A DNA stretch of 64,000 bases from Aliarcobacter sp. Its GTDB lineage: Bacteria; Campylobacterota; Campylobacteria; Campylobacterales; Arcobacteraceae. Each line of letters opens with the position of its first letter. Position 1 is the first letter of the stretch. Positions 8,693 through 17,335 of the stretch are shown here, piece by piece. The position numbers and the translations under genes are program-made. Location: positions 51,366-115,365 of the forward strand of contig JAQTXA010000007.1 of assembly GCA_028689025.1 (NCBI GenBank). The letters are read 5' to 3'. The notes beneath the pieces are model-generated. The model was not told the origin of the DNA. It saw only the letters and a program-made list of their open reading frames with translations, and made no database searches.

Positions 8693-9994
8693 TTAGTTTC
8701 CAATAGCTAAAGCGTATAGTACCATTGTATTTTCTTCAATAAACTCACAAACTTCATCATCATAATAAGCCCCTATTCCACTACAACCAATATCTAAATA
8801 GTTTGAAGCAATATAAAGTCTATGTCCAATAATTCCAGCTTTTTGATACAGTTCTTGATAGTTTTTAGCTTTTGATGTTAAGAAAAAAGTAACGGCACTT
8901 GATTTTCCCAAATCTTGCTCTAGGCATAAATATCCTGCTTTTGAGTTAAAATCACCAGTTCTAAGCAGTTCACCATTTTTATAAAGACCTAAAATCATTC
9001 CTTCAACTCTATTTATAGTGTAATAAATATCAACTTGCTCATCACAATCGCTTTTTATTGTTTGATTTACAACACCCATTATTGATTCAAATTCAAGTTT
9101 AGAGATACTTTGTTTTGTAAACTCTCGTATTGATCTTCTTTTAAAAATTGTATCTTGAAGTTTTTGTTTTTGAAAATTAAAAATAGCTCTTTTTTCTTGA
9201 GCTTTTTTATCATAGATTTTTAAACTCTCTTTGTAAGCAATTTCAACCATCTCATTTTTTTCAAAAAAACTTATGTTTTCATCAACATAACTTGCTCCAT
9301 CTAAAGTTGGAAGTTCTAAGGAAAAACTCTCTTTTTTAGACTCTTTTTTATCTCCAACAATCACAATAGAAGTAAAAAATTCTTTCTCATCAAAGCTAAA
9401 AAACTCATTTAACTTCTCTTTTGAAAAATCATATAAAATCTCAAAATCTCTATCAAATAAATAAGAGCTAACTTCCATTGTTCCAATTAGATGTCCAGCA
9501 TCCAATAAACAATATCTAAACGCCCTATTTTTATATTTCCAAGAAGACCTAAAATATATTGATGAAATAAAAAATATAAAACCATCTACGCTATATGAAA
9601 GATTTAAAAGATTTTCTATTCCCTCATTAGGTTCAAGTTTATAAAGTAACACTGCACTTGAACTTCCAACTTCTAAATGATAAATTCCATCATCAAAACC
9701 ATCTACATTTCGCACTTGAAAATAGACTTCATTTGGATATAAAGCACCAGCACTTGGATTTACTCTTAAATAATATTCAACACCTGGATAAGTTTTTTTA
9801 GCACTTATTCCACTAATTAAATACAAAAAATTATAGTTTTTATTTTCTGAGTTTAAATGAACTCTTTTATAATCTTTTGAATAAAATTTAAATTTATTTG
9901 GTGGATTATTCCAATCTACTCTATTTGGATTTGTTCGTATTGAATTATATGAGTGTTTTGTGTTTTGGTGGTAGCTGTTTAAGGGTATTAACAT
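8693..9994 (-). CDS. SagB/ThcOx-type nitroreductase family protein
   Basis: The 433-residue protein (ATG at 9994; an in-frame TTG lies at 10003) contains two nitroreductase-like halves. The N-terminal half carries NPSAGALYPNEVYFQV and ends near residue 215. The C-terminal half starts at RRSIREFT near 290 and includes AGIIGHRLYIASNYLDIG. This is the layout of the SagB-type dehydrogenase family, FMN enzymes best known for oxidising azolines in peptide natural products. No YcaO cyclodehydratase, precursor peptide or SagD partner is seen nearby, so a toxin-type pathway is not supported. A perfect 8-bp stem-loop ends 2 nt before the ATG. The substrate is unknown. Confidence 0.8.
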   Translation of the reverse strand: MLIPLNSYHQNTKHSYNSIRTNPNRVDWNNPPNKFKFYSKDYKRVHLNSENKNYNFLYLISGISAKKTYPGVEYYLRVNPSAGALYPNEVYFQVRNVDGFDDGIYHLEVGSSSAVLLYKLEPNEGIENLLNLSYSVDGFIFFISSIYFRSSWKYKNRAFRYCLLDAGHLIGTMEVSSYLFDRDFEILYDFSKEKLNEFFSFDEKEFFTSIVIVGDKKESKKESFSLELPTLDGASYVDENISFFEKNEMVEIAYKESLKIYDKKAQEKRAIFNFQKQKLQDTIFKRRSIREFTKQSISKLEFESIMGVVNQTIKSDCDEQVDIYYTINRVEGMILGLYKNGELLRTGDFNSKAGYLCLEQDLGKSSAVTFFLTSKAKNYQELYQKAGIIGHRLYIASNYLDIGCSGIGAYYDDEVCEFIEENTMVLYALAIGN

Positions 9995-9996
9995 AA

Positions 9997-10020
9997 AGTT
10001 CAACTTTTAGTAGTTGAACT
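9997..10020 (-). promoter_or_regulatory. Stem-loop at the start of the sagB-like gene
   Basis: AGTTCAAC and GTTGAACT form perfect 8-bp arms around an 8-nt loop. On the reverse transcript the stem covers the last codons and stop of the outer-membrane-like gene and ends 2 nt before the sagB-like ATG, where a ribosome site would be expected. It could limit translation of the downstream gene or stabilise an upstream 3' end. Confidence 0.45.
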
Positions 10021-10489
10021 TTATTGCAAGTTTTGATGTGTCATAAGTATAATCTCTTGGAGAATCATACATATCTACAGTTTTATAACTTCCCTCAAGT
10101 GATACATTTGAAGTAAGTCTATACTCTAAAGAACCACCATATCCAAGACCTAATGCTGAGCCACTATCAACACTTTGAGCAACACCAGTACCAAGTGCGA
10201 AACCAGTTAAATTCTCAATTATTTCATAACCAGCTCTTAAATCCATATCAGCACTAATTACTTCAACACCATTTTTTGCGCTACCATAAGATAAACTGTT
10301 TCCAAAACCTAAAATAATTCCATTATCTATTCTAGTATTTGATGTATATCCAATACCATATTGTGTATAACTATCTCCATCTATTTTTGCAGCAGTTGCA
10401 CCAACAGATATTTTTGTATCAAATTCATTTGCAGTTAATACAGATGTTAAACCTGCTACTAATGAAATTACTACCAAACTTTTTTTCAT
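10007..10489 (-). CDS. Small outer-membrane beta-barrel-like protein
   Basis: The 160-residue protein begins with a clear signal peptide (KKSLVVISLVAGLTSVLTAN, cleavage likely after ALTA-type LTA near residue 20). The mature part has alternating short strands rich in Gly, Ser, Tyr and Asn, such as TQYGIGYTSN and LGLGYGGSLEYRL, and ends in an aromatic residue (KFNY), as outer-membrane barrels do. About eight strands can be drawn, resembling OmpA/OprF-type small barrels or porin-like proteins. No enzymatic motif is seen. It may be co-transcribed with the sagB-like gene downstream. AAGGG lies 9 nt or so before the ATG. Confidence 0.65.
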   Translation of the reverse strand: MKKSLVVISLVAGLTSVLTANEFDTKISVGATAAKIDGDSYTQYGIGYTSNTRIDNGIILGFGNSLSYGSAKNGVEVISADMDLRAGYEIIENLTGFALGTGVAQSVDSGSALGLGYGGSLEYRLTSNVSLEGSYKTVDMYDSPRDYTYDTSKLAIKFNY

Positions 10490-10503
10490 AAATATTTCCC
10501 TTT

Positions 10504-10704
10504 TTATTTTTTAATATCAGATTGTTCTTGTGTTCCTACATAATCACTTGGAACAGAAGTAGTTTTTAAATAAGCAAAAATTCCACCAACAATTAAACAA
10601 AAAATCACCACAAATCTTACAGTATTTCTTTTTTGTTTAGATTCATTACCATTGTAATCATCAATTTTTTCTAAACTAGGTTCACCCTTATTTAATTTAC
10701 TCAT
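10504..10704 (-). CDS. Small single-pass membrane protein, unknown function
   Basis: This 66-residue protein has a charged N-terminal half (residues 1-28), one membrane helix (about 29-46, VRFVVIFCLIVGGIFAYL) and a short polar tail. By the positive-inside rule the lysine/arginine-rich N-terminus is cytoplasmic. It has a good ribosome site (AAGGA, 6 nt). It sits 35 bp after the glutamate dehydrogenase stop and 14 bp before the outer-membrane-like gene, so it may share a transcript with either. I do not recognise a family. Confidence 0.55.
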   Translation of the reverse strand: MSKLNKGEPSLEKIDDYNGNESKQKRNTVRFVVIFCLIVGGIFAYLKTTSVPSDYVGTQEQSDIKK

Positions 10705-10739
10705 AAAAAATCCTTTTTATTTTTGTGACTATACAAAAT

Positions 10740-13700
10740 TTATATTAATGATACCATTAACTGATTAACAGTAACCGCTATATCTTTAATATCTTTGTTT
10801 TCTTTTACCATAAATGTATCTAAATGGTCTCTTATTTTGAAAAAGACTTGTTTTTCATTAGCAATAAAATTAGCAAAAGCAACATCAGGAGCTTCATTTA
10901 CCCTTTGGAAATCTAATATTTTTTTTGTATAGTGAACAACAATATATTCAACAAATTGTAAAACTTGATTTCTTAAAGCCATATCAGTTGAGTTAGCTAT
11001 TTTAACCCTATTTAAAGCCACGATAATATCTAGGATATTAAACTCATGGATTAATGAATAAAACAACACAATAACGTCTTTAAATGAGTGTGGAGTGTTC
11101 TCTTTAATAATAATTGCAGCAATTGCAAATCTTAAATAATCAATTACACTATAAAATTTATTAAACTCTTCATCACCTTCAATGATAACCTCAACTTTTT
11201 CATTATGAACTTCTGATAAAAGTGCAAATAGTTCAGCTTTATGGTCAAGTATATGAACAGAATCTAACTGATTTTTTTGAAGATATTTAACCATCCATTT
11301 TGTACTAGCATATAAAACATATTCAAGTTTATTTATTAATTTATATTGTTCATCAATAGGCATAATTGCATCTTGAGCATAGATTTTTTCTCTAATTTCT
11401 TTAGAACCAAATAGTAATTTTAAAACTAAATATGATTTTATTTTTAGTAAAAATTTATCATTTCCAAGTTTTGCATAATCTGAAATAAAAGTAATTCCTT
11501 GATGATTTATAACAATATCAGCCATCATAGTTGCAATTATCTCTCTTTTTAGTGGATGATTTGCAATTTGTTGCTCATAAGCTCCAACAAATGTTTTTGG
11601 AAAATATCTAAATAGATATTGTTGGCAAAAAGCTTCATCTATAAGGGCTGATTCTAATAATATTTTTTTAATAAATATTTTACAGTATGATAACAATGAA
11701 CCTAAAACAGGTCTCACGATTGAGCCATTAATATCAACAATATCACTTATGTTTTCATTTTTAGGAATATAAAAATCTCTTCTATTAAATGCCTCAACTT
11801 CGTTTTCTAAAACTTCAATAGATTTTAAATAATCATTTGGATATTTTCTTGAAAATTGTTCATCAACTGAAATCATACAAGCTTGGTCATAGTTACTTCT
11901 TAGAACTAATTGCACAACAGCTTGTGTTAAAGAGTGCAGAGTTTCGTTTGTTTGTTTTTCATTTAAAATACCTTGATTTTTAATAATATTTAACAAAATT
12001 TTTAAGTTTACTTCATGGTCAGAAGTATTAACTCCAGCTGCATTATCAATGGCATCAAGATTTATTCTTCCACCATTTAGAGCAAATTCAATTCTTGCTT
12101 TTTGTGTGAAACCTAAATTTCCACCCTCACAAACAATTTTTGCTTTTAATTCACTTGCATCAACTCTTACTGCTTCATTTTGTTTATCACCTAAATCAAG
12201 ACTATTTTCATCACTTGCTTTTACATAAGTTCCAACTCCACCATTAAATAATAAATCCACATCTAATGTTAGAAGTTTTCTACAAAGCTCTTCCCCTGAA
12301 ATTGTTTTTTTAGTACATTTTATTAATTCTTGAATTTGAGGAGTTAATTCAATTTGTTTATCACTTCTTTTAAAAACTCCACCACCTTGTGAAATTAAAG
12401 ATAAATCATAATTTTCCCAACCACCATCTTTTGATTCAAATAATCTTTTTCTCTCTAAATATGATTTTTCTAAATCAGGATTTGGGTCAATAAAAATCTC
12501 TTTTTGTGAAATTGCCCCAAGAAGTTTAAATTTTTCAGATTCCATCATTCCATTTCCAAAAACATCTCCACTCATAGAACCAATTCCAATAACTGAAATC
12601 TCTTGTTTATGAATATCAATGCCCTCTTCTATGAAAAATCTTTGTGTTGAAATCATTGCACCACGAGCTGTAATTCCTAAATCTTTATGTCCAAAACCAT
12701 TACTTCCACCACTAGCAAAAGCATCACCTAACCAATAATTTCTTCCAATAGCAATTGCATTTGCAACATCACTCATGGCAGCAGTTCCCTTATCAGCAGC
12801 AACTACAAAATATGCATCATCTCCATCATAACAAACGACATCAGGATTTTTTACGATTTTTCCATCTATCATATTATCAACTAAATCAAGGTTTGCATTG
12901 ATAAATAAAGTGTAAATCTCTTTGAAATACTCTTTTGAAACTCCACTTGAATCTTTATTTATTACAAATCCACCCTTTGCTCCACTTGGAATAATAATAG
13001 AGTTTTTTCCCTCTTGGGTAATCATTAAAGATTTTATTTCTTGTCGATAGTCATCATGTCTATCAGACCATCGAAGCCCTCCTCTTGAAACCTTTGTCAT
13101 TCTTAAATGAATCCCATAAAAATCCCTATGGTAAATAAAGTTCTCAATATTTGGCTGTAATCCTTTTAAATCTTTCCCAAATGTTTTTGTATCAATTTTA
13201 AAAGATAGAGTCTCTTTTTCTAAAAAGTAGTTTGTTCTTAAAAGAGATTTTAAAAACAACACCATAATATTTAAAATTTTATCATCTAAGATTTGAGGAA
13301 CAAGTTTTATTTTCTCTTTTATTTTCTCTTCTATTTTTTCTAATAACTTTTCTTTTTGCACTATTTTAGTGTCAAATTTTGTTAAGAAATACTCTACAAA
13401 CAGTGCTGTAATAGAGTGATGTGTTGTTAAAGTATTTAAAATTGCAGTTGTATTAACAGTTAAAATAGTTTGTCCGATATATGAAATAAATGCTCTTAAA
13501 ATATATATTTTTCTAAGGTCAAAATTCTCTTGATAAACTAAAGAGAAAGTTTTAGAGGGTTTGATTGTTCTATCTTTTAAAGAGTGATTAATAATATCTT
13601 CAATATTTTGTTTTGCAACGTCAAGTTTTTCAAAATCTGTAATATTTAGATTAAATCTAGAGATGTAAATTAAATCTTTTTTATTCATTACATTGTAAGT

Positions 13701-13925
13701 TACTTCATCAATTATTTCAAAACCTAAACTATGTAAAAGTGGTGTTATACAAGATAAAAAAAGTTGTTCTTTTGAGAAAATTTTAATATATTTTGTATTT
13801 TTATTATCTAATATTTTTGTTACAACACCATCATCTAACACTTGTTTAAATAGTTCTTCACTAACTATCAAATCATCACTTGTTAAAATCTGTGAACATA
13901 TTGCATTAATATCTTGAGTAGCCAT
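10740..13925 (-). CDS. NAD-dependent glutamate dehydrogenase, large (about 115-kDa) class
   Basis: The 1061-residue protein contains the core of the large NAD-glutamate dehydrogenases: RGGLRWSDRHDDYRQE, then the lysine-containing stretch PSGAKGGFVI, GSNGFGHKDLGITARGA, the nucleotide-binding GIGSMSGDVFGNGM, and NGGVGTYVKAS. It is far longer than the 50-kDa hexameric enzymes and shorter than the 180-kDa bacterial ones. The reaction is oxidative deamination of glutamate to 2-oxoglutarate and ammonia in the cytoplasm, normally a catabolic route. This fits an organism that lives largely on amino and organic acids, as do the aspartate-catabolism genes further right in this window. The gene is monocistronic or followed by the 66-residue gene. 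Confidence 0.92.
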   Translation of the reverse strand: MATQDINAICSQILTSDDLIVSEELFKQVLDDGVVTKILDNKNTKYIKIFSKEQLFLSCITPLLHSLGFEIIDEVTYNVMNKKDLIYISRFNLNITDFEKLDVAKQNIEDIINHSLKDRTIKPSKTFSLVYQENFDLRKIYILRAFISYIGQTILTVNTTAILNTLTTHHSITALFVEYFLTKFDTKIVQKEKLLEKIEEKIKEKIKLVPQILDDKILNIMVLFLKSLLRTNYFLEKETLSFKIDTKTFGKDLKGLQPNIENFIYHRDFYGIHLRMTKVSRGGLRWSDRHDDYRQEIKSLMITQEGKNSIIIPSGAKGGFVINKDSSGVSKEYFKEIYTLFINANLDLVDNMIDGKIVKNPDVVCYDGDDAYFVVAADKGTAAMSDVANAIAIGRNYWLGDAFASGGSNGFGHKDLGITARGAMISTQRFFIEEGIDIHKQEISVIGIGSMSGDVFGNGMMESEKFKLLGAISQKEIFIDPNPDLEKSYLERKRLFESKDGGWENYDLSLISQGGGVFKRSDKQIELTPQIQELIKCTKKTISGEELCRKLLTLDVDLLFNGGVGTYVKASDENSLDLGDKQNEAVRVDASELKAKIVCEGGNLGFTQKARIEFALNGGRINLDAIDNAAGVNTSDHEVNLKILLNIIKNQGILNEKQTNETLHSLTQAVVQLVLRSNYDQACMISVDEQFSRKYPNDYLKSIEVLENEVEAFNRRDFYIPKNENISDIVDINGSIVRPVLGSLLSYCKIFIKKILLESALIDEAFCQQYLFRYFPKTFVGAYEQQIANHPLKREIIATMMADIVINHQGITFISDYAKLGNDKFLLKIKSYLVLKLLFGSKEIREKIYAQDAIMPIDEQYKLINKLEYVLYASTKWMVKYLQKNQLDSVHILDHKAELFALLSEVHNEKVEVIIEGDEEFNKFYSVIDYLRFAIAAIIIKENTPHSFKDVIVLFYSLIHEFNILDIIVALNRVKIANSTDMALRNQVLQFVEYIVVHYTKKILDFQRVNEAPDVAFANFIANEKQVFFKIRDHLDTFMVKENKDIKDIAVTVNQLMVSLI

Positions 13926-13991
13926 ATTCTAAATCCTTTAAAAATAGTCTTTAGTAATATACTACCTTTAATGTCTTAAATCTAGCGTTAA

Positions 13992-14009
13992 AAAAATCCT
14001 CTGATTTTT
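13992..14009 (-). terminator. Terminator after ybaK
   Basis: AAAAATC and GATTTTT arms around a 4-nt loop. Read on the reverse strand the stem is followed by a run of T, 20 nt past the ybaK stop. Confidence 0.6.
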
Positions 14010-14028
14010 ACAAAAAGATTTATTATAA

Positions 14029-14496
14029 TCAAACTGTAACTTTATATATTTTAGCACTTAATAATTTTTCTAAATCTTGTGGTTTAACTTCAATATCAAG
14101 ACCACGTTTGCCACCACTAATAAAGATAGTTTCAAAGTTTTTAACACTTTGATCTAGGACTGTTTTTAGTCTCTTTTTTTGCCCTAAAGGTGAGATTCCA
14201 CCTAATAAATAACCAGTTACTTTTTGTGCTTCATCTTTATTTGCCATTGCTGCTTTTTTAACTCCAAAAGCAGCTGCCACATCTTTTAGACTCAACTGAT
14301 TTGAAACAGGCAAAACACAAACTGCTAACTCTTTGGGAGTTAGTTCTACAAGTAATGTTTTGTAAACCTGAGCGGCATCAAGGCCAAGCTTTTCCACAGC
14401 TTCATCACCAAAATTTGTACAAGCTGGGTCGTGGTCATATTTGTGTATTTTAAAATCACATTTGTTTTTTTTAAGTAAATCAATCGCTGGTGTCAT
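14029..14496 (-). CDS. ybaK: Cys-tRNA(Pro)/Cys-tRNA(Cys) deacylase, YbaK/EbsC family
   Basis: The 155-residue protein is a complete YbaK-type editing domain. [28 protein letters not shown], and the end motif [15 protein letters not shown] match the family, and the catalytic lysine is probably in YKTLL. The family hydrolyses Cys-tRNA(Pro) made by mistake by prolyl-tRNA synthetase. Its start codon lies inside the last codons of the AlkD-like gene (17-nt overlap), so the two form an operon. AGAGGA lies 11 nt upstream. An INSERT-domain fusion is absent, so it is a free-standing deacylase. Confidence 0.9.
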   Translation of the reverse strand: MTPAIDLLKKNKCDFKIHKYDHDPACTNFGDEAVEKLGLDAAQVYKTLLVELTPKELAVCVLPVSNQLSLKDVAAAFGVKKAAMANKDEAQKVTGYLLGGISPLGQKKRLKTVLDQSVKNFETIFISGGKRGLDIEVKPQDLEKLLSAKIYKVTV

Positions 14497-15565
14497 TTAA
14501 GTAAAATTCCTCTTTTAAAATCTCTTCACCATTTATTAAAATTGCAATAAAATGCTTTCCTAAATAGTGTTTTCGTGTTGTCATATTTTTAAAACTCTGT
14601 TTTTTTGTAAACTTTTTTGAAGATGATTTTATCTCATTTTGACTTATCATAAAAACTTTTTTATTATGAATATTATTTGATTTCAGGTAATAAATTACAT
14701 ATTCAAGTCTAACATTTCCAATAATCTCATCTGAATTTATCTCAAATGAAAAAGTCAAATTTTCATCTACATTTACGCTTTTATCATAACAAAAATCTGT
14801 GATATTTATATGATGTGATTTAGAAAAATCAAACAAGTCCAAAATCTGTTTATCTCCTTTTTTTAGTAGTGTTCGAGATGCGTGTTTACAAATCCAATCC
14901 AGCTCTTTTGAGCTTCCAAGATTTGCTTTTACAAACTCAATAACAAGCAAAGGATTGTTTTTTGAAATATCATTTAGATTATTTGCAACAGATTTTCTCA
15001 CATATAAACTTTTGTCATTTTTTAGAAGTTCTATAATTTCTAAAACTTTTGAAGGATTTTGTTTGAATTTTGGTAAAGCCACAGCCCAAGGAAGTCTTGG
15101 ACGACAGCCTTCAGAAGAGAGTCTTCGCAAATGCTCATTTGAACTTTGACTCCAAATTTTCATTTGCTCCATGGTTTCTTCTTCATACTTTAAAATAAAC
15201 TGTCGAATAGCAAACTCACTACTAGAATCTTGCGTGAAAACTTCCAAAGCTTTCATAGATTCAGCAAAATCATCAAGACCAAAAACCTCAACAAAATCTT
15301 GAAAAACCATAGCTTCAAGTCCACCAAAATCTTTTTTTACCTCTTTTAAAATCTCTAATTGTTTTTTATATGCAAGAGGTAAATATTTATTTAAACTAAG
15401 AGCAATATGTCTCATTCTAGCTTTTAATTCTAAATCTTCCCAAGAAGTATCAAAAATAGAGTTTATAAAATTTTCTTTTTCAAAGTTTTCATAAGTCAAA
15501 AAAAGTTTATTTGCAAGTTTTAAAATAAACTCTTTTGAATATAAATTTTTTAGTTGTTCTGCCAT
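14480..15565 (-). CDS. DNA alkylation repair (AlkD-like) HEAT-repeat protein
   Basis: The 361-residue protein is mostly helical. It contains the AlkD-type stretch [24 protein letters not shown] (residues 130-150), [12 protein letters not shown] near 151, and repeated helix pairs such as [17 protein letters not shown], which are HEAT repeats. Proteins of this group bind DNA with a concave solenoid surface and some excise bulky or positively charged alkylated bases; the RPRLPWA segment is typical of the bacterial branch. A beta-rich tail (about 270-361) follows the repeats and is longer than in minimal AlkD. It is the first gene of a two-gene unit with ybaK. The catalytic aspartate cannot be assigned with certainty. 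Confidence 0.8.
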   Translation of the reverse strand: MAEQLKNLYSKEFILKLANKLFLTYENFEKENFINSIFDTSWEDLELKARMRHIALSLNKYLPLAYKKQLEILKEVKKDFGGLEAMVFQDFVEVFGLDDFAESMKALEVFTQDSSSEFAIRQFILKYEEETMEQMKIWSQSSNEHLRRLSSEGCRPRLPWAVALPKFKQNPSKVLEIIELLKNDKSLYVRKSVANNLNDISKNNPLLVIEFVKANLGSSKELDWICKHASRTLLKKGDKQILDLFDFSKSHHINITDFCYDKSVNVDENLTFSFEINSDEIIGNVRLEYVIYYLKSNNIHNKKVFMISQNEIKSSSKKFTKKQSFKNMTTRKHYLGKHFIAILINGEEILKEEFYLNDTSD

Positions 15566-15634
15566 GTTATCTCTTTTTTTAATCTAGTTTGGATGTTAAA
15601 TCATTTGCACTTATATCTATCTTATAAAGTGACC

Positions 15635-15653
15635 TGTCGCAAAATTTGCGACA
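15635..15653. promoter_or_regulatory. Perfect palindrome, candidate operator
   Basis: TGTCGCAAAATTTGCGACA has 9-bp perfect arms around one central base. It lies in the 289-bp divergent region between the AlkD-like gene (70 bp from its start) and the unknown gene at 15855. Its G/C-rich outer arms stand out in this AT-rich DNA. The form suits a dimeric repressor. No candidate regulator gene is adjacent, so its owner is unknown. The rest of this intergenic region is A/T-rich with no other structure noted. Confidence 0.55.
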
Positions 15654-15854
15654 ACTGATATTTTTTCAAATTTTTTCTTTTAATATATACTTAATTGTTT
15701 TATATCACTGCAAAAAATATCTTTTTAAATTAATTGATTTTGAACTATATCGTAAAAGATAATTTTGGGTTTAAAATATTGCAGATTGTTATGTTTTAAG
15801 AGTCTTTTATATAAAATCTATGTTCAATAATTAGTTAAGTAAAAAAGGAATATT

Positions 15855-16727
15855 TTGGCAAGATTAGATAGTAAAAATATATTTATTAAATTTAATGAGA
15901 AAATTTATAAATTCATTAATTGTAAATTAGAACAAAAGGATGGTTCATTTTATATTAGCTTTATCAGAAATGGAGAGAATGAAGAATCATATATATTAGA
16001 TTCTATTAATATGAAACCAAAATTAGTACAGCATGAAGAAGCAAGAAAAAAACTAAAAAGAGTTTCATATCATGCTTCAGGTTGTGTGATTTATCATGAT
16101 ACAGGATTAAGTTCTAATTATTTTGAACCAATCAGTAATATAACTCAACTAAATCCATTTTCAATATGGTCTATACCTTCAATAAATGCTCTTGAAGAAA
16201 CTTCTAAAGTAAACGAAGAAGATTATATTATTGACACTATTATAGATGAAGGACGAATAGACTTTCACTATATTTTAGCTCCATGGAATTATAAAGTTGA
16301 AGGTAATCATATAGCAATAAGATATGATAATTTTTTTAGTTTACTAATTATACCTATCAAACCACTATCTAATATTCCAAAAGAGATTGAAAAAGCTTTT
16401 ACAGTAATGGCTCCAAATGAAGGCTTATATAAATCTCAAATAATAGGAAATGACCAAGCACTGATTAATTATCATCAAAAGTTAATGAATACAAAAGACA
16501 TAATAATTTATTCTCCAAATAAAGATGGAATATATACTATTATAACATCTGTTCCAATGAGAATACCACCAAAAATAAAAGTTATTTTTTTAGACCCGAC
16601 ACTAAAAATAGAAGAATTTGGAGCTGCTAAAAATAATGTAGTTAAATTTAAAGTAATAGATTCAAATAATAGTTATATAAAAACTGAAAAATCTATACTC
16701 TCAATTGAACTTGATTCAGATTTTTAA
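15855..16727 (+). CDS. Unknown protein, isolated gene
   Basis: This 290-residue protein starts with TTG (AGGA 5 nt upstream; no nearby ATG fits). It has no signal peptide or membrane helix and is rich in beta-prone segments such as GRIDFHYILAPWNYKVEGN and IAIRYDNFFSLLIIPIKPL, with a charged helical stretch near 60-72 (HEEARKKLKRV). I do not recognise a family. It stands alone between the AlkD-ybaK unit and the palindromic element at 16802, with low G+C and no terminator visible. A cytoplasmic, largely beta protein is all that can be inferred. The open frame and ribosome site support it being a real gene. Confidence 0.6.
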   Translation: MARLDSKNIFIKFNEKIYKFINCKLEQKDGSFYISFIRNGENEESYILDSINMKPKLVQHEEARKKLKRVSYHASGCVIYHDTGLSSNYFEPISNITQLNPFSIWSIPSINALEETSKVNEEDYIIDTIIDEGRIDFHYILAPWNYKVEGNHIAIRYDNFFSLLIIPIKPLSNIPKEIEKAFTVMAPNEGLYKSQIIGNDQALINYHQKLMNTKDIIIYSPNKDGIYTIITSVPMRIPPKIKVIFLDPTLKIEEFGAAKNNVVKFKVIDSNNSYIKTEKSILSIELDSDF

Positions 16728-16801
16728 TTTTATTATTCCTATCATTCCTGATGTAATTGCATACTAAAATTATTTTCTCTTAAAAAATATAAAGCTCATT
16801 A

Positions 16802-17312
16802 CTTCTTCTTACTTTGTCTGGACAAAGTAAGCAAAACCACCAACGGCTTCGAAGCCCTTTGGGTTCCTTCACTTATTGTTTTATCTTTTCTGTCTTGCAA
16901 AACTCATAAAAAAATATGCTCCCAGCATATTTTTTTACTCAAACAGTTGCAAGACTTTTCCGAAAATAGAAAACAAACACTCAGCTTCTGTAGATGTTGG
17001 AATATTGGGATAAGGACATTTTCATTTTTGATTTTTATACTTGCAACTTTACTTTATTCAATTTAAAAAAGATAGTTTGAACTGCAGGAATTTCCAGACT
17101 TTGTTGAAGCCGGAAGTTAGATGTTTATTTTCGATTACGCCCGAAACTGTTTGAGTGTTAAGAAATGACCTAAACGGTCATTTTAGCGAGTTTTGCAGGG
17201 CAGAAAATAAATATCTAACTGTAGGGTAGCTTTGCCTTCAATAATTTGTCTGGTTGCTTTTTGTCTTACTTTTTACAACTAAAAAGTAAAAAAAGCGAAG
17301 AACTTGTTCTTC
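16802..17312. repeat. Non-coding, highly palindromic element (about 510 bp)
   Basis: No convincing gene lies between 16728 and 17335. Instead there is nested inverted symmetry. Outer arms: 16886-16905 pairs with 17188-17207 (18 of 20 bases), 16937-16948 with 17145-17156 (12 of 12), 16961-16968 with 17126-17133 (8 of 8). Local perfect hairpins: 16808-16831 (11-bp arms), 16845-16856 (12-nt palindrome), 16908-16936 (13-bp arms), 17163-17183 (8-bp arms), 17266-17289 (10-bp arms) and 17297-17312 (7-bp arms). The ends resemble each other in inverted orientation. It could be a MITE-like mobile repeat, a structured RNA, or a chromosomal structural repeat. No transposase or target duplication was identified. 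The 70 bases before it (16728-16801) show nothing. Confidence 0.65.
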
Positions 17313-17335
17313 AAGAGAAAAAGAAATCAAACATC

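Noticed and set aside
8693..10489. A streptolysin-like peptide toxin cluster around the SagB-type gene
   Set aside because: No YcaO cyclodehydratase, precursor peptide or export gene is present nearby.
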